Origin: a virus
IMG/VR virus record: IMGVR_UViG_3300009466_000005
Location: 1-49,387 of that record
Length of the DNA: 49,387 nucleotides
Reading direction: 5' to 3' (one strand)
The notes beneath the pieces were generated by a model, which was not told the DNA's origin, did not search any database, and worked only from the letters and a program-made list of their open reading frames with translations. Of this stretch, positions 1 through 9,441 are shown in pieces (the first letter of the stretch is position 1; each line of letters opens with the position of its first letter). The position numbers and the translations under genes were made by a program.

Positions 1-909
1 GTATCAATCCGATGGATTGAGAACAAGATGAATAAGTATCTAAATAAACTGTTAAAAACAGATAACGAAGATTATGTTATTGCTTCAGATACTGATTCTA
101 TTTACCTTAATCTGGGTCCTTTGGTTGAAAGTGTATACAAAGGAAGAGAGGTCGCTACTGAGAAGATTGTCAATTTCCTTGACAAGATCTGTAAGGTGGA
201 ACTTGAGCCTTATATTGAAAGTTCTTACCAAGAGTTGGCAACGTACCTAAATGCGTATGACCAAAAGATGAAGATGAAGCGTGAGAACATTGCAGACAAA
301 GGAATTTGGACTGCAAAGAAACGTTACATTCTCAACGTATGGGACAGTGAAGGTGTAAGATATGAAAAGCCAAAGATGAAAATCATGGGCTTGGAAACTG
401 CTCGATCATCAACACCATCTTTCTTCCGAGATAAATTGATGAAAGCATTTGAGGTCATCATTAACAAAGATAACGATACCCTTATTGAATTCATTAATCA
501 AGTTAGGCAGGACACCAAAAAGCAGAACATTGTTGACATTTCTTTTCCAAGAAGTCTCAACAATTTGAATAAGTATACTGGTAGCTCTACACTGTATGTC
601 ACAAGGACTCCAATCCAAGTTCGTGGAGCACTGGTATATAATCATCTGGTCAAGACTAGAAAATTAAATAACAAGTATCCATATATTCAGGAGGGAGAGA
701 AGATCAAATTTGTTTATTTGAAACTTCCTAATCCTATTCAAGAAAATATCATTTCATATTTTCAAACACTACCAACAGAGTTTAACCTAGAAAAGTATAT
801 TGATTATGATATGCAATTCTCCAAGAGCTTCCTTGAGCCACTAAACTCTGTGTTAAATGCAATCGGATGGGTATCCGAGAAACGTGGCACCCTTGAAGCA
901 TTTTTATAA
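1..909 (+). CDS. 43: DNA polymerase gp43, C-terminal part
   Basis: C-terminal third of a family B replicative DNA polymerase; the reading frame is open from base 1, so the N-terminus lies outside the window. The metal-binding motif DTDS (bases about 88-99) is the family B motif C, and KKRYIL (about base 316) matches the conserved KKRY template-primer motif. The protein ends in TLEAFL, resembling the clamp-binding tail of T4 gp43. It is followed after 15 bases by uvsX, as in cyanomyoviruses. The internal ATG at 28 is not the true start. Confidence 0.95.
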   Translation, partial: VSIRWIENKMNKYLNKLLKTDNEDYVIASDTDSIYLNLGPLVESVYKGREVATEKIVNFLDKICKVELEPYIESSYQELATYLNAYDQKMKMKRENIADKGIWTAKKRYILNVWDSEGVRYEKPKMKIMGLETARSSTPSFFRDKLMKAFEVIINKDNDTLIEFINQVRQDTKKQNIVDISFPRSLNNLNKYTGSSTLYVTRTPIQVRGALVYNHLVKTRKLNNKYPYIQEGEKIKFVYLKLPNPIQENIISYFQTLPTEFNLEKYIDYDMQFSKSFLEPLNSVLNAIGWVSEKRGTLEAFL

Positions 910-924
910 ATTACTGAGGTACTT

Positions 925-1965
925 ATGAGCTTTTTAAATAGTGTTATTAAAGAACTGGATAACGAATATGCAGGAATCGTCGAAGATGGAGTCGCCGCAG
1001 GAGATTGCGGAGGCTTTGTTGACACTGGTAGTTATATCTTTAATGCTCTGCTTAGTGGCAGTATTTTTGGCGGGCTACCTAACAACAAGATTACAGCTCT
1101 CGCTGGTGAGTCATCTACTGGAAAAACTTTCTTTGCTCTCTCAATCGTTAAATTCTTCCTTCAACAAAATCCTACTGGAGAAGTAATTTACTTTGAAACT
1201 GAGTCTGCAATCACCAAAGACATGATGACTAGTCGTGGTATTGATGCCAAGCGAGTTGGTTTGGTTCCAGTATCCACAGTACAAGAGTTTCGTACTCAAT
1301 CAATTAAAGTTGTTGATGAGTACATGAAACTCAAGAAGGATGAGCGCCCACCCCTGATGTTTGTGCTAGACTCTCTGGGAATGCTTGCAACCACCAAGGA
1401 AATTGAAGATGCCTCAGCAGGCAAGGAGACCAGGGACATGACCCGTTCTCAGGTCATTAAGTCTGTGTTCCGAATCCTTTCCCTGAAGCTAGGAACCGCT
1501 GGTATCCCCATGATCGTTACCAACCACACATATGATGTGATTGGATCTTACATGCCAACCAAAGAAATGGGAGGTGGTTCTGGTCTTAAGTATGCTGCAT
1601 CTACAATTGTCTATCTATCCAAATCAAAAGAGAAAGATGGCACTGAAGTAGTTGGCAACATTATCAAATGTAAGGCATTCAAGTCCAGATTCACTAAGGA
1701 AAATTCACTAATTGAAACAAGGTTATTTTATGATGAGCGTGGACTTGACAAGTACTACGGACTACTGGAACTGGGTGAGAAGTACGGAGTTTTCGTTAAG
1801 TCTGGTGGACGTTATGAAATTGATGGTGGTAAGCATTATGCTAAACAGATTCTTTCAGATCCTGAGAGGTTCTTCACCCCCCAGATAATGGAGGCACTTG
1901 ACGAATGTGCCAAAAAGGAGTATAGTTATGGGACAGTGGAAACCTTTGAGGGAGACGAGGCTTGA
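925..1965 (+). CDS. uvsX: UvsX RecA-like recombinase
   Basis: T4-type RecA/RAD51-family strand-exchange ATPase that coats single-stranded DNA in recombination-dependent replication and repair. A Walker A motif GESSTGKT lies at residues 61-68 and a Walker B segment LMFVLD at about 144-149; the length, 346 residues, is normal for phage UvsX. It sits between gp43 and gp41. Its stop overlaps the start of the helicase gene (TGATG at 1963-1967), suggesting translational coupling. Confidence 0.95.
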   Translation: MSFLNSVIKELDNEYAGIVEDGVAAGDCGGFVDTGSYIFNALLSGSIFGGLPNNKITALAGESSTGKTFFALSIVKFFLQQNPTGEVIYFETESAITKDMMTSRGIDAKRVGLVPVSTVQEFRTQSIKVVDEYMKLKKDERPPLMFVLDSLGMLATTKEIEDASAGKETRDMTRSQVIKSVFRILSLKLGTAGIPMIVTNHTYDVIGSYMPTKEMGGGSGLKYAASTIVYLSKSKEKDGTEVVGNIIKCKAFKSRFTKENSLIETRLFYDERGLDKYYGLLELGEKYGVFVKSGGRYEIDGGKHYAKQILSDPERFFTPQIMEALDECAKKEYSYGTVETFEGDEA

Positions 1966-3341
1966 TGGATAGTATTGAATCCAAAATTCTATCAAACTTA
2001 ATTTATGATGAAAAGTACACACGAAAGGTAATTCCTTTTATCAAAGAAACATACTTTGAATCTCTAGTAGAAAAAATTGTATTTCAGGAGATTCATAAGT
2101 ATGTCACCAAATATGATGATATTCCAACAAAAACAGTACTGAAGATTGAGATTGAAAATCGTAAAGATATTTCTGACGATGCATTTCAAACATCAGTAAA
2201 CTTAGTTAATGACCTAACGGAAGAAAAGTTTGATGAACAATGGTTATTAGATACTACAGAAAAATGGTGCAAGGATAGAGCCATTTATTTGGCTCTATTG
2301 GATTCAGTTAAAATTGCAGACGGAAAGGATAAGACTAGAAGTAAGGATTCTATTCCTTCAATCCTTTCTGATGCACTTTCAGTTTCTTTCGATGACCATA
2401 TTGGTCATGATTACATTTCAGACTCAGATTCTCGATATGATTTCTATCACAAAAAAGAAGACAAAATCCCGTTTGATCTTGATCTATTCAACAAAATTAC
2501 AAAGGGTGGTATCCCTAACAAGACTCTCAATGTCGCTCTTGCTGGTACAGGTGTCGGGAAAAGTTTATTCATGTGCCACATGGCTAGCTCCATCCTCCTG
2601 CAGGGGCGCAACGTTCTCTACATTACACTTGAAATGGCAGAGGAACGGATTGCTGAAAGAATTGATGCGAACCTCTTGAATGTAGATATTCAGGATATTG
2701 TAAATTTACCTAAGAGTACCTATGAAAGTAAACTTGCTAAATTAACTGAAAAGACACGAGGCAAGTTAATTATTAAAGAATATCCAACTGCATCCGCACA
2801 TGTGGGACATTTTAAATCTCTTTTAAATGATCTTGCATTGAAAAAAGGATTTCGACCAGATATTATCTTTATTGATTACCTAAACATCTGTGCCTCGTCT
2901 AGGTATAAGGGTACACTTGTAAATTCTTATACCTATGTCAAAGCAATTGCAGAAGAACTTCGTGGACTTGCTGTTGAATGTAATGTTCCAATTGTTACTG
3001 CAACTCAAACTACTCGTAGTGGATATGGTAACTCTGACGTAGAACTAACTGATACATCAGAGTCATTTGGTCTTCCTGCTACTGCAGACTTTATGTTTGC
3101 TTTAATTAGCACGGAAGAACTTGAGAACCTCAACCAGATCATGGTTAAGCAGTTGAAGAATCGTTACAATGACCCGACTGCCTTCAAGAGATTTGTCGTG
3201 GGTATTGACAGGGCGAAGATGAAGCTGTATAATGTTGAGGACAGTGCTCAGAGGACTCTGGTTAATCCAGATAAGACTGATGACGAGCACGATTCAAAGT
3301 TTAAAAAATCACAACGCACATTTGAAGGATTCAAAGTATGA
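1965..3341 (+). CDS. 41: Replicative DNA helicase gp41 (DnaB family)
   Basis: Hexameric 5'-3' replicative helicase of the T4 replisome, partner of primase gp61 and loader gp59, both also in this window. The RecA-like core has Walker A GTGVGKS at about residues 194-200 and a Walker B-like segment IIFIDYLN near residue 305. The N-terminal ~160 residues correspond to the DnaB-type N-domain. The ATG at 1965, which overlaps the uvsX stop, is preferred over the in-frame TTG at 1962. 458 residues. Confidence 0.94.
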   Translation: MDSIESKILSNLIYDEKYTRKVIPFIKETYFESLVEKIVFQEIHKYVTKYDDIPTKTVLKIEIENRKDISDDAFQTSVNLVNDLTEEKFDEQWLLDTTEKWCKDRAIYLALLDSVKIADGKDKTRSKDSIPSILSDALSVSFDDHIGHDYISDSDSRYDFYHKKEDKIPFDLDLFNKITKGGIPNKTLNVALAGTGVGKSLFMCHMASSILLQGRNVLYITLEMAEERIAERIDANLLNVDIQDIVNLPKSTYESKLAKLTEKTRGKLIIKEYPTASAHVGHFKSLLNDLALKKGFRPDIIFIDYLNICASSRYKGTLVNSYTYVKAIAEELRGLAVECNVPIVTATQTTRSGYGNSDVELTDTSESFGLPATADFMFALISTEELENLNQIMVKQLKNRYNDPTAFKRFVVGIDRAKMKLYNVEDSAQRTLVNPDKTDDEHDSKFKKSQRTFEGFKV

Positions 3342-3778
3342 CAAAGAAACTAATTAGCCTAGAAGCATATCAAGAATTTGTTGGCGACACTACTAGTCTC
3401 GCTTCCAGCAATCCCGAAGAATTTATTTCTAGAGTTAACGAAGTTGGACGCAAGGTGCCTGAAGACAACGTAAACGCCGCTGGGGTTGACTTGAACCGAC
3501 TTCTAACTGCTGCAATTGGCCTCACTGCAGAAGGTGGAGAATTTGCGGAAGTAGTCAAGAAGATTGCATTCCAGGGCAAACCATACAATGAGCAATCTCG
3601 TATTCACATGATCAAAGAAATGGGTGATGTGATGTGGTATATCGCACAAGGTTGTATTGCTCTTGGTACTAGCATTGAAGAGGTTCTAGAGACCAACGTA
3701 GAGAAACTAACTGCTCGTTACCCAGAGGGAGTATTCCGAGTATTCCATTCCGAGAATCGTAAAGAAGGAGATATCTGA
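3338..3778 (+). CDS. mazG: MazG-like nucleotide pyrophosphohydrolase
   Basis: All-alpha NTP pyrophosphatase fold. Residues 65-71 (EGGEFAE) and 94-97 (EMGD) form the metal-binding ExxE...ExxD signature. MazG is a common cyanophage auxiliary gene; a role in hydrolysing dGTP/dCTP or in altering ppGpp-linked physiology has been proposed for the family. The start overlaps the gp41 stop (ATGA), placing it in the replication operon. 146 residues with an N-terminal extension of about 50 residues before the core. Confidence 0.85.
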   Translation: MTKKLISLEAYQEFVGDTTSLASSNPEEFISRVNEVGRKVPEDNVNAAGVDLNRLLTAAIGLTAEGGEFAEVVKKIAFQGKPYNEQSRIHMIKEMGDVMWYIAQGCIALGTSIEEVLETNVEKLTARYPEGVFRVFHSENRKEGDI

Positions 3779-4236
3779 TGAATGGAATCAGTTTGAGCAC
3801 AATACATTCTGGATTGTTTGCGAATGGTAGCAAAGGTGTACATGAATGCTTAACCTTATTAGATTCGATGTCTATGTTTGTTAAACCAGCAGATAAACCT
3901 AGATTTGATAATTACATCAATGCTGTAAAAAGGTTTTTACCATTGTGCTCAGACTTTTTAGATGTTGTTGCAAAAAATCATGACTTTTTTGTATACACTT
4001 TACTAGTAGATTACGTAAGATTTTATCCCAAAACCAAACAAAATCTAGCTAATCAAAAAGAGTTAGTTTCTTCACTAGTAAATTTTTATTTGATGAAGCG
4101 GAAAAAAAGTAAATTGTACAATCAAAGTAAAGACCCAATGCTAAAGTTTTTACAAGACAATTCTACTAATGTCTATAACTCAATTGTGGTGGCTACTAAT
4201 ATTTTGCGGGCAAAAAGCCTGGTGAGACCTACGTAG
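3778..4236 (+). CDS. Conserved phage protein of unknown function
   Basis: 152-residue, mostly helical, basic protein; I recognise no domain. The start overlaps the mazG stop (TGATG), so it is co-translated with the replication operon. It is followed by a late promoter, so it appears to close the early block. The ORF is intact with the same AT-rich codon use as its neighbours, so it is likely a real gene. Confidence 0.7.
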   Translation: MNGISLSTIHSGLFANGSKGVHECLTLLDSMSMFVKPADKPRFDNYINAVKRFLPLCSDFLDVVAKNHDFFVYTLLVDYVRFYPKTKQNLANQKELVSSLVNFYLMKRKKSKLYNQSKDPMLKFLQDNSTNVYNSIVVATNILRAKSLVRPT

Positions 4237-4240
4237 TTAC

Positions 4241-4248
4241 CTAAATAA
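4241..4248 (+). promoter_or_regulatory. T4-type late promoter (CTAAATAA)
   Basis: CTAAATAA lies 23 bases before the ATG at 4272 in the short gap after the early operon. It matches the CTAAATA/TATAAATA late -10 seen repeatedly before virion genes here. Confidence 0.6.
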
Positions 4249-4271
4249 TAGATGTAGAACTTTTGTTTTTG

Positions 4272-5453
4272 ATGAAAACTTTTAGACAATTTATAACAGA
4301 AGCCAGAACTCCTGCGGGCAAAGAAGCCGAGAAAAAAGGTCTTGCCCATATGGGCAAGGGGTACTATTCAAATACCAAAGGAGAAATTGTAGCTAAAAGT
4401 GAAGGTGGTGGGCAAAAGTTAGTTTCTGTATCTAAAGCAGATAAAAAGAAACTAAAAGATGGTCAACCACTTATGGGACCATCTTCGCAGGCTGATGTGC
4501 AGAATATGCCACAGCAACCACCTTCAACACAAACCACTGCAGAACAACCTCCAGAAGAAATGGAACATGGGGAAGGTCCTGCAGTGGTTATTACTTTTGG
4601 TAGGTTTAACCCTCCTTCACTTGGACATGAGAATTTAATTAATGCAGTTCAAGAACAGGCAGAGGAGCTTGAAGCTGAGTATAGAATTTATCCAAGTAGA
4701 ACTTCTGACAAGAAGCAAAATCCACTAGATTTTAAAACAAAATATAATATTCTACAGCATATTTTTCCAGATCATGCAGAGAATATTATCAATGATCCTG
4801 AAAATGGAGATAACATCTACGACATTCTGACATCTCTCCATGATGAAGGCTATCATCATGTTGTTATTATGTGTGGTGACGAGAATGTTCAAAAGTATGA
4901 GAAAATTGCTCAAAAGTATAATGGAACAGTGTATGATTTCTATGGAGTTGAAGTTGTAGGTGCTGGAATGTCTGATCCAGATGTAGACAAAACGGAAGGC
5001 ATTACTAGTTCCATGATGCGTAAATCAGCACTTGAAAATGATTATGAAACATTTAAACAAGGTCTTCCTGGTAATGTAAGCAAGAAAGAATGTCGTGCAA
5101 TCTATCGCCAAGTTAGAAATTCTCTAAACTTAAAAGAGGAACTCTGGAATATTGCTCCTTCATTAGATTTAAATAATTTGAGAGAGCAATACTTCCAAGG
5201 AAATATTTTTAATCTTGGTGAATCTGTAGTTGATGCAATTACTGGTATTTCTGGAAAGATAGTCACCAGAGGATCTAACTATGTTATTTTTGTAGATGAA
5301 CAAAAGAAAATTCATAGAACTTGGGTTAAAGATTTGAGTTATCACCCAGGACCATTAGAAATTGGAACTGATGATTATCGTGAATATATACAACGAATGC
5401 ATCCAACTGAACCAGTCAAGTCATTTACTAAAGCTAAACGAAAAGATAAATAA
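4272..5453 (+). CDS. Nucleotidyltransferase with T4 internal-protein-like N-terminus
   Basis: 393-residue protein. Residues 109-119 (FGRFNPPSLGH) carry the HxGH-type signature of the cytidylyltransferase/nucleotidyltransferase superfamily, and GITSSMMR near residue 250 matches the ISSTxxR motif, so it probably binds a nucleotide. The N-terminus MKTFRQFITEA closely resembles the capsid-targeting sequence of T4 internal proteins (MKTYQEFIAEA), which is cut after the Glu by the prohead protease. ATG 4272 is chosen over the TTG at 4263 because of this match. The late promoter at 4241 fits a virion protein. Substrate unknown. Confidence 0.82.
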   Translation: MKTFRQFITEARTPAGKEAEKKGLAHMGKGYYSNTKGEIVAKSEGGGQKLVSVSKADKKKLKDGQPLMGPSSQADVQNMPQQPPSTQTTAEQPPEEMEHGEGPAVVITFGRFNPPSLGHENLINAVQEQAEELEAEYRIYPSRTSDKKQNPLDFKTKYNILQHIFPDHAENIINDPENGDNIYDILTSLHDEGYHHVVIMCGDENVQKYEKIAQKYNGTVYDFYGVEVVGAGMSDPDVDKTEGITSSMMRKSALENDYETFKQGLPGNVSKKECRAIYRQVRNSLNLKEELWNIAPSLDLNNLREQYFQGNIFNLGESVVDAITGISGKIVTRGSNYVIFVDEQKKIHRTWVKDLSYHPGPLEIGTDDYREYIQRMHPTEPVKSFTKAKRKDK

Positions 5454-5462
5454 TAATAAATA
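5445..5462 (+). promoter_or_regulatory. Tandem late promoters
   Basis: GATAAATA (5445-5452) and AATAAATA (5455-5462) stand 33 and 23 bases before the ATG at 5485. The first overlaps the stop of the preceding gene. Confidence 0.55.
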
Positions 5463-5484
5463 GAACTCATTTCAACGAAAGAAT

Positions 5485-7935
5485 ATGGATTTATCTATTG
5501 TATCGCAGTTCATGTCTGTTAGTCCAGATATGATGTATAAGGCAACGAAAATGGTAGAGTCTGCCTTTGCATATTTTCCTGGTGATGTGGATGCTCAGGA
5601 GAACTATCTCAGAGAGAATCTAATTGATCAAACTCTTGAGTATGCTCTAACTCTTCTAGAAGACAAAAAAGTTAGAGATTACATGGGTGTCAATGTATAC
5701 ACCAATGGAAAAACATTTAGTGCTCCAACTTTAGCACTGTATAATGTAGCTTCTATGCCAGAGATGAAGCAACGCATCCAGGCAAAGTTAAATGCTAAGG
5801 GTGGAGTTCGCAAAGAGGAAGTTGAAGTAGTTCAAGAAAAGAAAAGACCAAAGCTAAAGGGTCGCAAGTTTAATGGCAAGAATCCTTGGTGGAATTCTGA
5901 TGGAGATGATACTCCATATGAGCCAGGTGATGATGTCAAAAAAACCAGAAAAGAAGCAGTAGATTATGTTGCCGAACTCTGGAAGGGCAAGCATGGTCAG
6001 TCTGAGAAAGAGTATCAGGCAGGACGTTCTGATGCAGGCAAAAGAATTTCTGGAGATGCAGAAACTGGACCAAGATACTATACTTTAGGTCGTGCTCGTG
6101 GAGCTAAGCCAGATGCTCCAACCAAGCCAGGAGCAAAACCAGTAAATACTCCAAAACTCAGCCAAAGTGAAAAAGAGTATCATCAGTACAATAAAAGTGG
6201 TGCAAAGAACAGAGCCCAATACAATAAAGTGGGTGGTAGTAAAGGTCTCCCTGAGGAAGTAAATTTAACTGAAGAAGATCCATGTTGGAAGGGTTACACT
6301 CAGGTTGGAATGAAGAAAAAGGGTGGGCGTGAAGTTCCAAACTGTGTTCCTTCAAAAGGAGTTCCCAAAGCAAAGGGGTACAAGCAAGAGGATATTGAGT
6401 TTGTAGCAGATTATCTAATTGCTGAAGGACTTAATGAGTATGGCATTGATCTTCTAATTGAAGATATGGGTCTAGATGATTTCTGTGATTTTGTGGACGA
6501 GATTTCATCTGAAGAGTTTCTAGTTGAGTGGAGACGTGGAGCTGGTGGAACTAAGGTTCGTGGCTCTGGTATGTCCAAGTCTGGAAAGTCAATTGGTTCA
6601 CTAAAAGGCGGTGCCAAAGCATCAGCAATTCGTGGAACTGCAGAACATAAAGGAAGAAAGGCAGAAAAAGAAAAAGAACCATCTAAGTCATCTGGAATGA
6701 CTTCTGCCTTGAAGAGTCAATCAAAAATTGCAATGGCTAAGAAATCTCAGCCAGAAACAAAGTCAACACCAACACAAACTAAAGAGAAAGCTAAGGGTGG
6801 AATCCTAGGTGCTCTCAAAGCTAGAGCACAGAGAGATACAGAACTACTCAAAAAATCAGTAAATACAGCAAGACAAGTAGGAGCAAGACGTGCTGCAGAA
6901 GTTAAAGCAACTTATGATGCAGTTAGAGCGAAGGGTAAGGAAGCCGAACAATCTGCAGCTGCAACTAGAGCGAGAAGAAAAGCAACTGTTGCAGCTGGCA
7001 GAGCGGCTCAAAGTGCAGGTAGAACTGCAGTCAAGGCTGCGGGAGCTGCTGGATCAGCTGCAGGAGAAGCAGTAAAAGCTAAAAAGGCTGGCAAGTCTGC
7101 TGCTGCAACTGCAGGCAGAGCAGTTGGAACTTTTGTTAAGAAGATGAGAAAGGAAGAGAAAGAACTCCTAACTCGTTATTTCATTGAATCTGAAATTGCA
7201 TTTAATTATAATGAAGTTCAGGAAATCTTTGAATCTCTCGACCAAGAGCACTTTGATTATTTCCTAGAGCAAGCTAATTTAATGGTAGAAGAGTCTGGTC
7301 CATCAGCTCGTGAAGTAATTGAAGAGAAGTTACAGAACAACTTTAATATTGAAAGATTTACTTTTGCGGATTGGAGAACTTTAACTGAAAAGACATCTGA
7401 TAATACTGCAACATCAAAGTTTGTTAGCTTAACTCAATCTAACAGAACTGATAATACCCCAGATGTAAAAGGAAAGAGAAAGGGTGGAGTCATTATCAAT
7501 CCTAAGATTGATATGAGAAGTGAAGAAGTTGAGGAAATTGAAGAGAAGGCACCTCCAGGTGCTAAGTACGAGAGGATGGTTAAGCACATTAAAGATAAGT
7601 ACAAGAAAGGTGGCTTGACCAAACAAGAAAGATCAATTGCGTATGCAACAGCGTGGAAAAAATATAATGAAGAAGTTGAAGTAATTGATGAAAGAAGAAG
7701 AGAAGACAAAGGAACCCCAAGACCACCTAAGCCAAGTGCTGCATTCAAACTAGTTTCTAAATCAATGGGATCTGGTAGAGCAGGTGTTCAGCCAAGAGGG
7801 CAAAAGAAAGTTCCTGGTAAAAAGCCACCTGCAGCTGGTGAATATGGTGGTCCAAAATCTCCAGCACAACAAGTTGCTATGAGACGTGCTGCTCAGAAGA
7901 GAGCACAAGATAATATGTCTTCAAGATTTGATTAA
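5485..7935 (+). CDS. Large Ala/Lys-rich virion (internal head) protein
   Basis: 816-residue modular protein of a type often annotated as structural in cyanomyoviruses. Order: helical N-domain (1-115), Lys-rich linkers, a module with CWKGYTQVGMKKKGG and VPNCVP (about 267-290), an acidic helical module (about 310-350), a histone-H1-like Ala/Lys/Arg-rich tract (about 440-550), a second acidic helical module, then APPGAKYERMVKHIK and a basic tail. The basic tracts suggest DNA contact inside the head (inference). Two late promoters precede it and a neighbour carries a capsid-targeting-like peptide. A smaller relative is encoded at 15108-16028. Confidence 0.75.
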   Translation: MDLSIVSQFMSVSPDMMYKATKMVESAFAYFPGDVDAQENYLRENLIDQTLEYALTLLEDKKVRDYMGVNVYTNGKTFSAPTLALYNVASMPEMKQRIQAKLNAKGGVRKEEVEVVQEKKRPKLKGRKFNGKNPWWNSDGDDTPYEPGDDVKKTRKEAVDYVAELWKGKHGQSEKEYQAGRSDAGKRISGDAETGPRYYTLGRARGAKPDAPTKPGAKPVNTPKLSQSEKEYHQYNKSGAKNRAQYNKVGGSKGLPEEVNLTEEDPCWKGYTQVGMKKKGGREVPNCVPSKGVPKAKGYKQEDIEFVADYLIAEGLNEYGIDLLIEDMGLDDFCDFVDEISSEEFLVEWRRGAGGTKVRGSGMSKSGKSIGSLKGGAKASAIRGTAEHKGRKAEKEKEPSKSSGMTSALKSQSKIAMAKKSQPETKSTPTQTKEKAKGGILGALKARAQRDTELLKKSVNTARQVGARRAAEVKATYDAVRAKGKEAEQSAAATRARRKATVAAGRAAQSAGRTAVKAAGAAGSAAGEAVKAKKAGKSAAATAGRAVGTFVKKMRKEEKELLTRYFIESEIAFNYNEVQEIFESLDQEHFDYFLEQANLMVEESGPSAREVIEEKLQNNFNIERFTFADWRTLTEKTSDNTATSKFVSLTQSNRTDNTPDVKGKRKGGVIINPKIDMRSEEVEEIEEKAPPGAKYERMVKHIKDKYKKGGLTKQERSIAYATAWKKYNEEVEVIDERRREDKGTPRPPKPSAAFKLVSKSMGSGRAGVQPRGQKKVPGKKPPAAGEYGGPKSPAQQVAMRRAAQKRAQDNMSSRFD

Positions 7936-7951
7936 AAATTAGTTAAGTCAT

Positions 7952-7958
7952 CTAAATA
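7952..7958 (+). promoter_or_regulatory. Late promoter CTAAATA
   Basis: CTAAATA stands 25 bases before the ATG of the small gene at 7984, with the ribosome site AGGAGG (7973-7978) in between. Confidence 0.5.
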
Positions 7959-7983
7959 TAGTTGAACCCTATAGGAGGAAATC

Positions 7984-8157
7984 ATGGGAGCACTAGTAGA
8001 AGTAGTAAAGCCATTACTACTCGCAGCAATGAATTCTTGTCACACCAAGCGCCTTGTAGTTGAACTACTTGAGCGTTATGTGAATACCACTGATAATGAT
8101 ATTGACAACGTAATTGCTGCATCTGTAAGAACCGCACTTCTAAAGAACTGTAAGTGA
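7984..8157 (+). CDS. Small protein, 57 aa, unknown
   Basis: Starts MGALVEVVKP and ends RTALLKNCK. It has one of the strongest ribosome sites in the window (TAGGAGGAAATC before ATG), its own late promoter and a following terminator, so it is probably an abundant late product. It looks helical, without an obvious membrane segment. Function unknown. Confidence 0.75.
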   Translation: MGALVEVVKPLLLAAMNSCHTKRLVVELLERYVNTTDNDIDNVIAASVRTALLKNCK

Positions 8158-8174
8158 TAGAATGTTTATTATTG

Positions 8175-8217
8175 AACTGGGGAGTTGAATTGACTCTAAT
8201 TTTACTCCTCAGTTTTT
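8175..8217 (+). terminator. Intrinsic terminator
   Basis: AACTGGGGAGT (8175-8185) pairs with ACTCCTCAGTT (8204-8214), 11 bp with one G.T, followed by T residues. It closes the 57-aa gene. Confidence 0.75.
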
Positions 8218-8296
8218 CTGAATATCTCGGCAAAACTAAAAGATTTAAAGAAAACAGTATATTAGATTTTAGTAGAAACACTATTAGGAAACTTCT

Positions 8297-8326
8297 GGGG
8301 AGGTGACTCCCCTTTTTTTATAAATA
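8297..8326 (+). terminator. Terminator overlapping a late promoter
   Basis: GGGGAG (8297-8302), loop GTGA, CTCCCC (8307-8312) and seven T (8313-8319). The last T begins TATAAATA (8319-8326), so the terminator tail and the late promoter of the gene at 8364 share bases. Confidence 0.85.
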
Positions 8327-8363
8327 CTAATAGAAAAAAATATATTTCACAGGAGACTATCTC

Positions 8364-9440
8364 ATGGCTCTATGGGGCAAAAAGGATCAAATCGTTTTCA
8401 ATACTGACATCGCAGTTCTGCAGAATGATGCAACTGTGACCACTGCAGGAGATTTCACTGACGCAAATGATAATCTAGTTAAGGCTGGAGATTTGCTAAG
8501 AATTAGTGGAGTTGATTATAGAGTTGCATATGTTGCTTCTGCAACTTCCTTGGAACTAACAATTCCATATGCAGGTTCAAATGCAACTGTTTCTGCAGCT
8601 AATGTAATTCGTAGACCAATTCCAAAGTACTGGTTACAGGGTCAGGATTCAGTTACCCAAGACATTTACTTTGTTGACAATACCGAAGCTTCACTAGCAG
8701 CCAACAAAAATAGAGGATTAAATTCTCCTGGTTGGTGGCAGTATCATGAGTATACTGATGCAAGTGGTGCTACCAGATATAAGACTGAACTTCTAGTTGC
8801 ATTCTCTGAAACTGCAGCTAATGCTGGTGATTATGCAGACGATACTGATGTTGCAGATTCTGCAGTAACAATTACTGTTTCTGGACAACCAACCAACCAG
8901 TCAACTCAAACTCCAGCTGGTGGACTACTTACCGTTGATACTGTAAGTGCTGCTTCTGCTGGTAGAGTTGAAGATACTTACACAATTACAGCCTTACAGT
9001 ACAGCACCGATAGTGCTGCTGGTACTGGAGCAACCTTCACCATCAGCATTGATGGAACTGGTGATGCTACAATTGATACCATTGATACCGCAGGTTCTGG
9101 ATATGTTGTTGATGAAACATTCACCATCCTTGGATCTGTATTTGGTGGAACCGATGGTGTTGATGATTTAACCTTTGATGTTGCTACCGTTGCAACTGCT
9201 GCTGCAACATTCTCTGTAACTGCATCTGTTGGTTCTGGATCACTCATCTATCAGTGGCAGCTACAAACTGCAACTGGAACTCGCTGGGCAAATGTTACTG
9301 GTGCTACCAGTTCTTCACTTGCACTCACTGGACTTACTACTGCAGATACTGGCAAGAAGTACAGAGTCAAGATCACATCCACCAGTGGTGCTCCTGAAGT
9401 AACTTCAGACACTGCAACCCTAACTGTAACCGCTGCATGA
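8364..9440 (+). CDS. Virion structural protein with C-terminal Ig-like domain
   Basis: 358 residues, rich in Thr/Ser/Ala/Val and beta-strand-like. It begins MALWGKKD, an N-terminus I associate with cyanophage structural proteins. The last ~85 residues form a bacterial/phage Ig-like domain: LIYQWQLQTATG, then SSLALTGLTTADTGKKYRVK, then a final strand. Such domains decorate phage capsids and tails and may bind surface glycans. A late promoter (8319) and ribosome site CAGGAGA precede it. Whether it is on the capsid, as T4 Hoc is, cannot be told from sequence. Confidence 0.8.
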   Translation: MALWGKKDQIVFNTDIAVLQNDATVTTAGDFTDANDNLVKAGDLLRISGVDYRVAYVASATSLELTIPYAGSNATVSAANVIRRPIPKYWLQGQDSVTQDIYFVDNTEASLAANKNRGLNSPGWWQYHEYTDASGATRYKTELLVAFSETAANAGDYADDTDVADSAVTITVSGQPTNQSTQTPAGGLLTVDTVSAASAGRVEDTYTITALQYSTDSAAGTGATFTISIDGTGDATIDTIDTAGSGYVVDETFTILGSVFGGTDGVDDLTFDVATVATAAATFSVTASVGSGSLIYQWQLQTATGTRWANVTGATSSSLALTGLTTADTGKKYRVKITSTSGAPEVTSDTATLTVTAA

Positions 9441-9441
9441 T

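Noticed and set aside
8978-9247. 89-residue minus-strand ORF
   Set aside because: Antisense shadow of the Thr/Ala-rich structural gene; no promoter or ribosome site.
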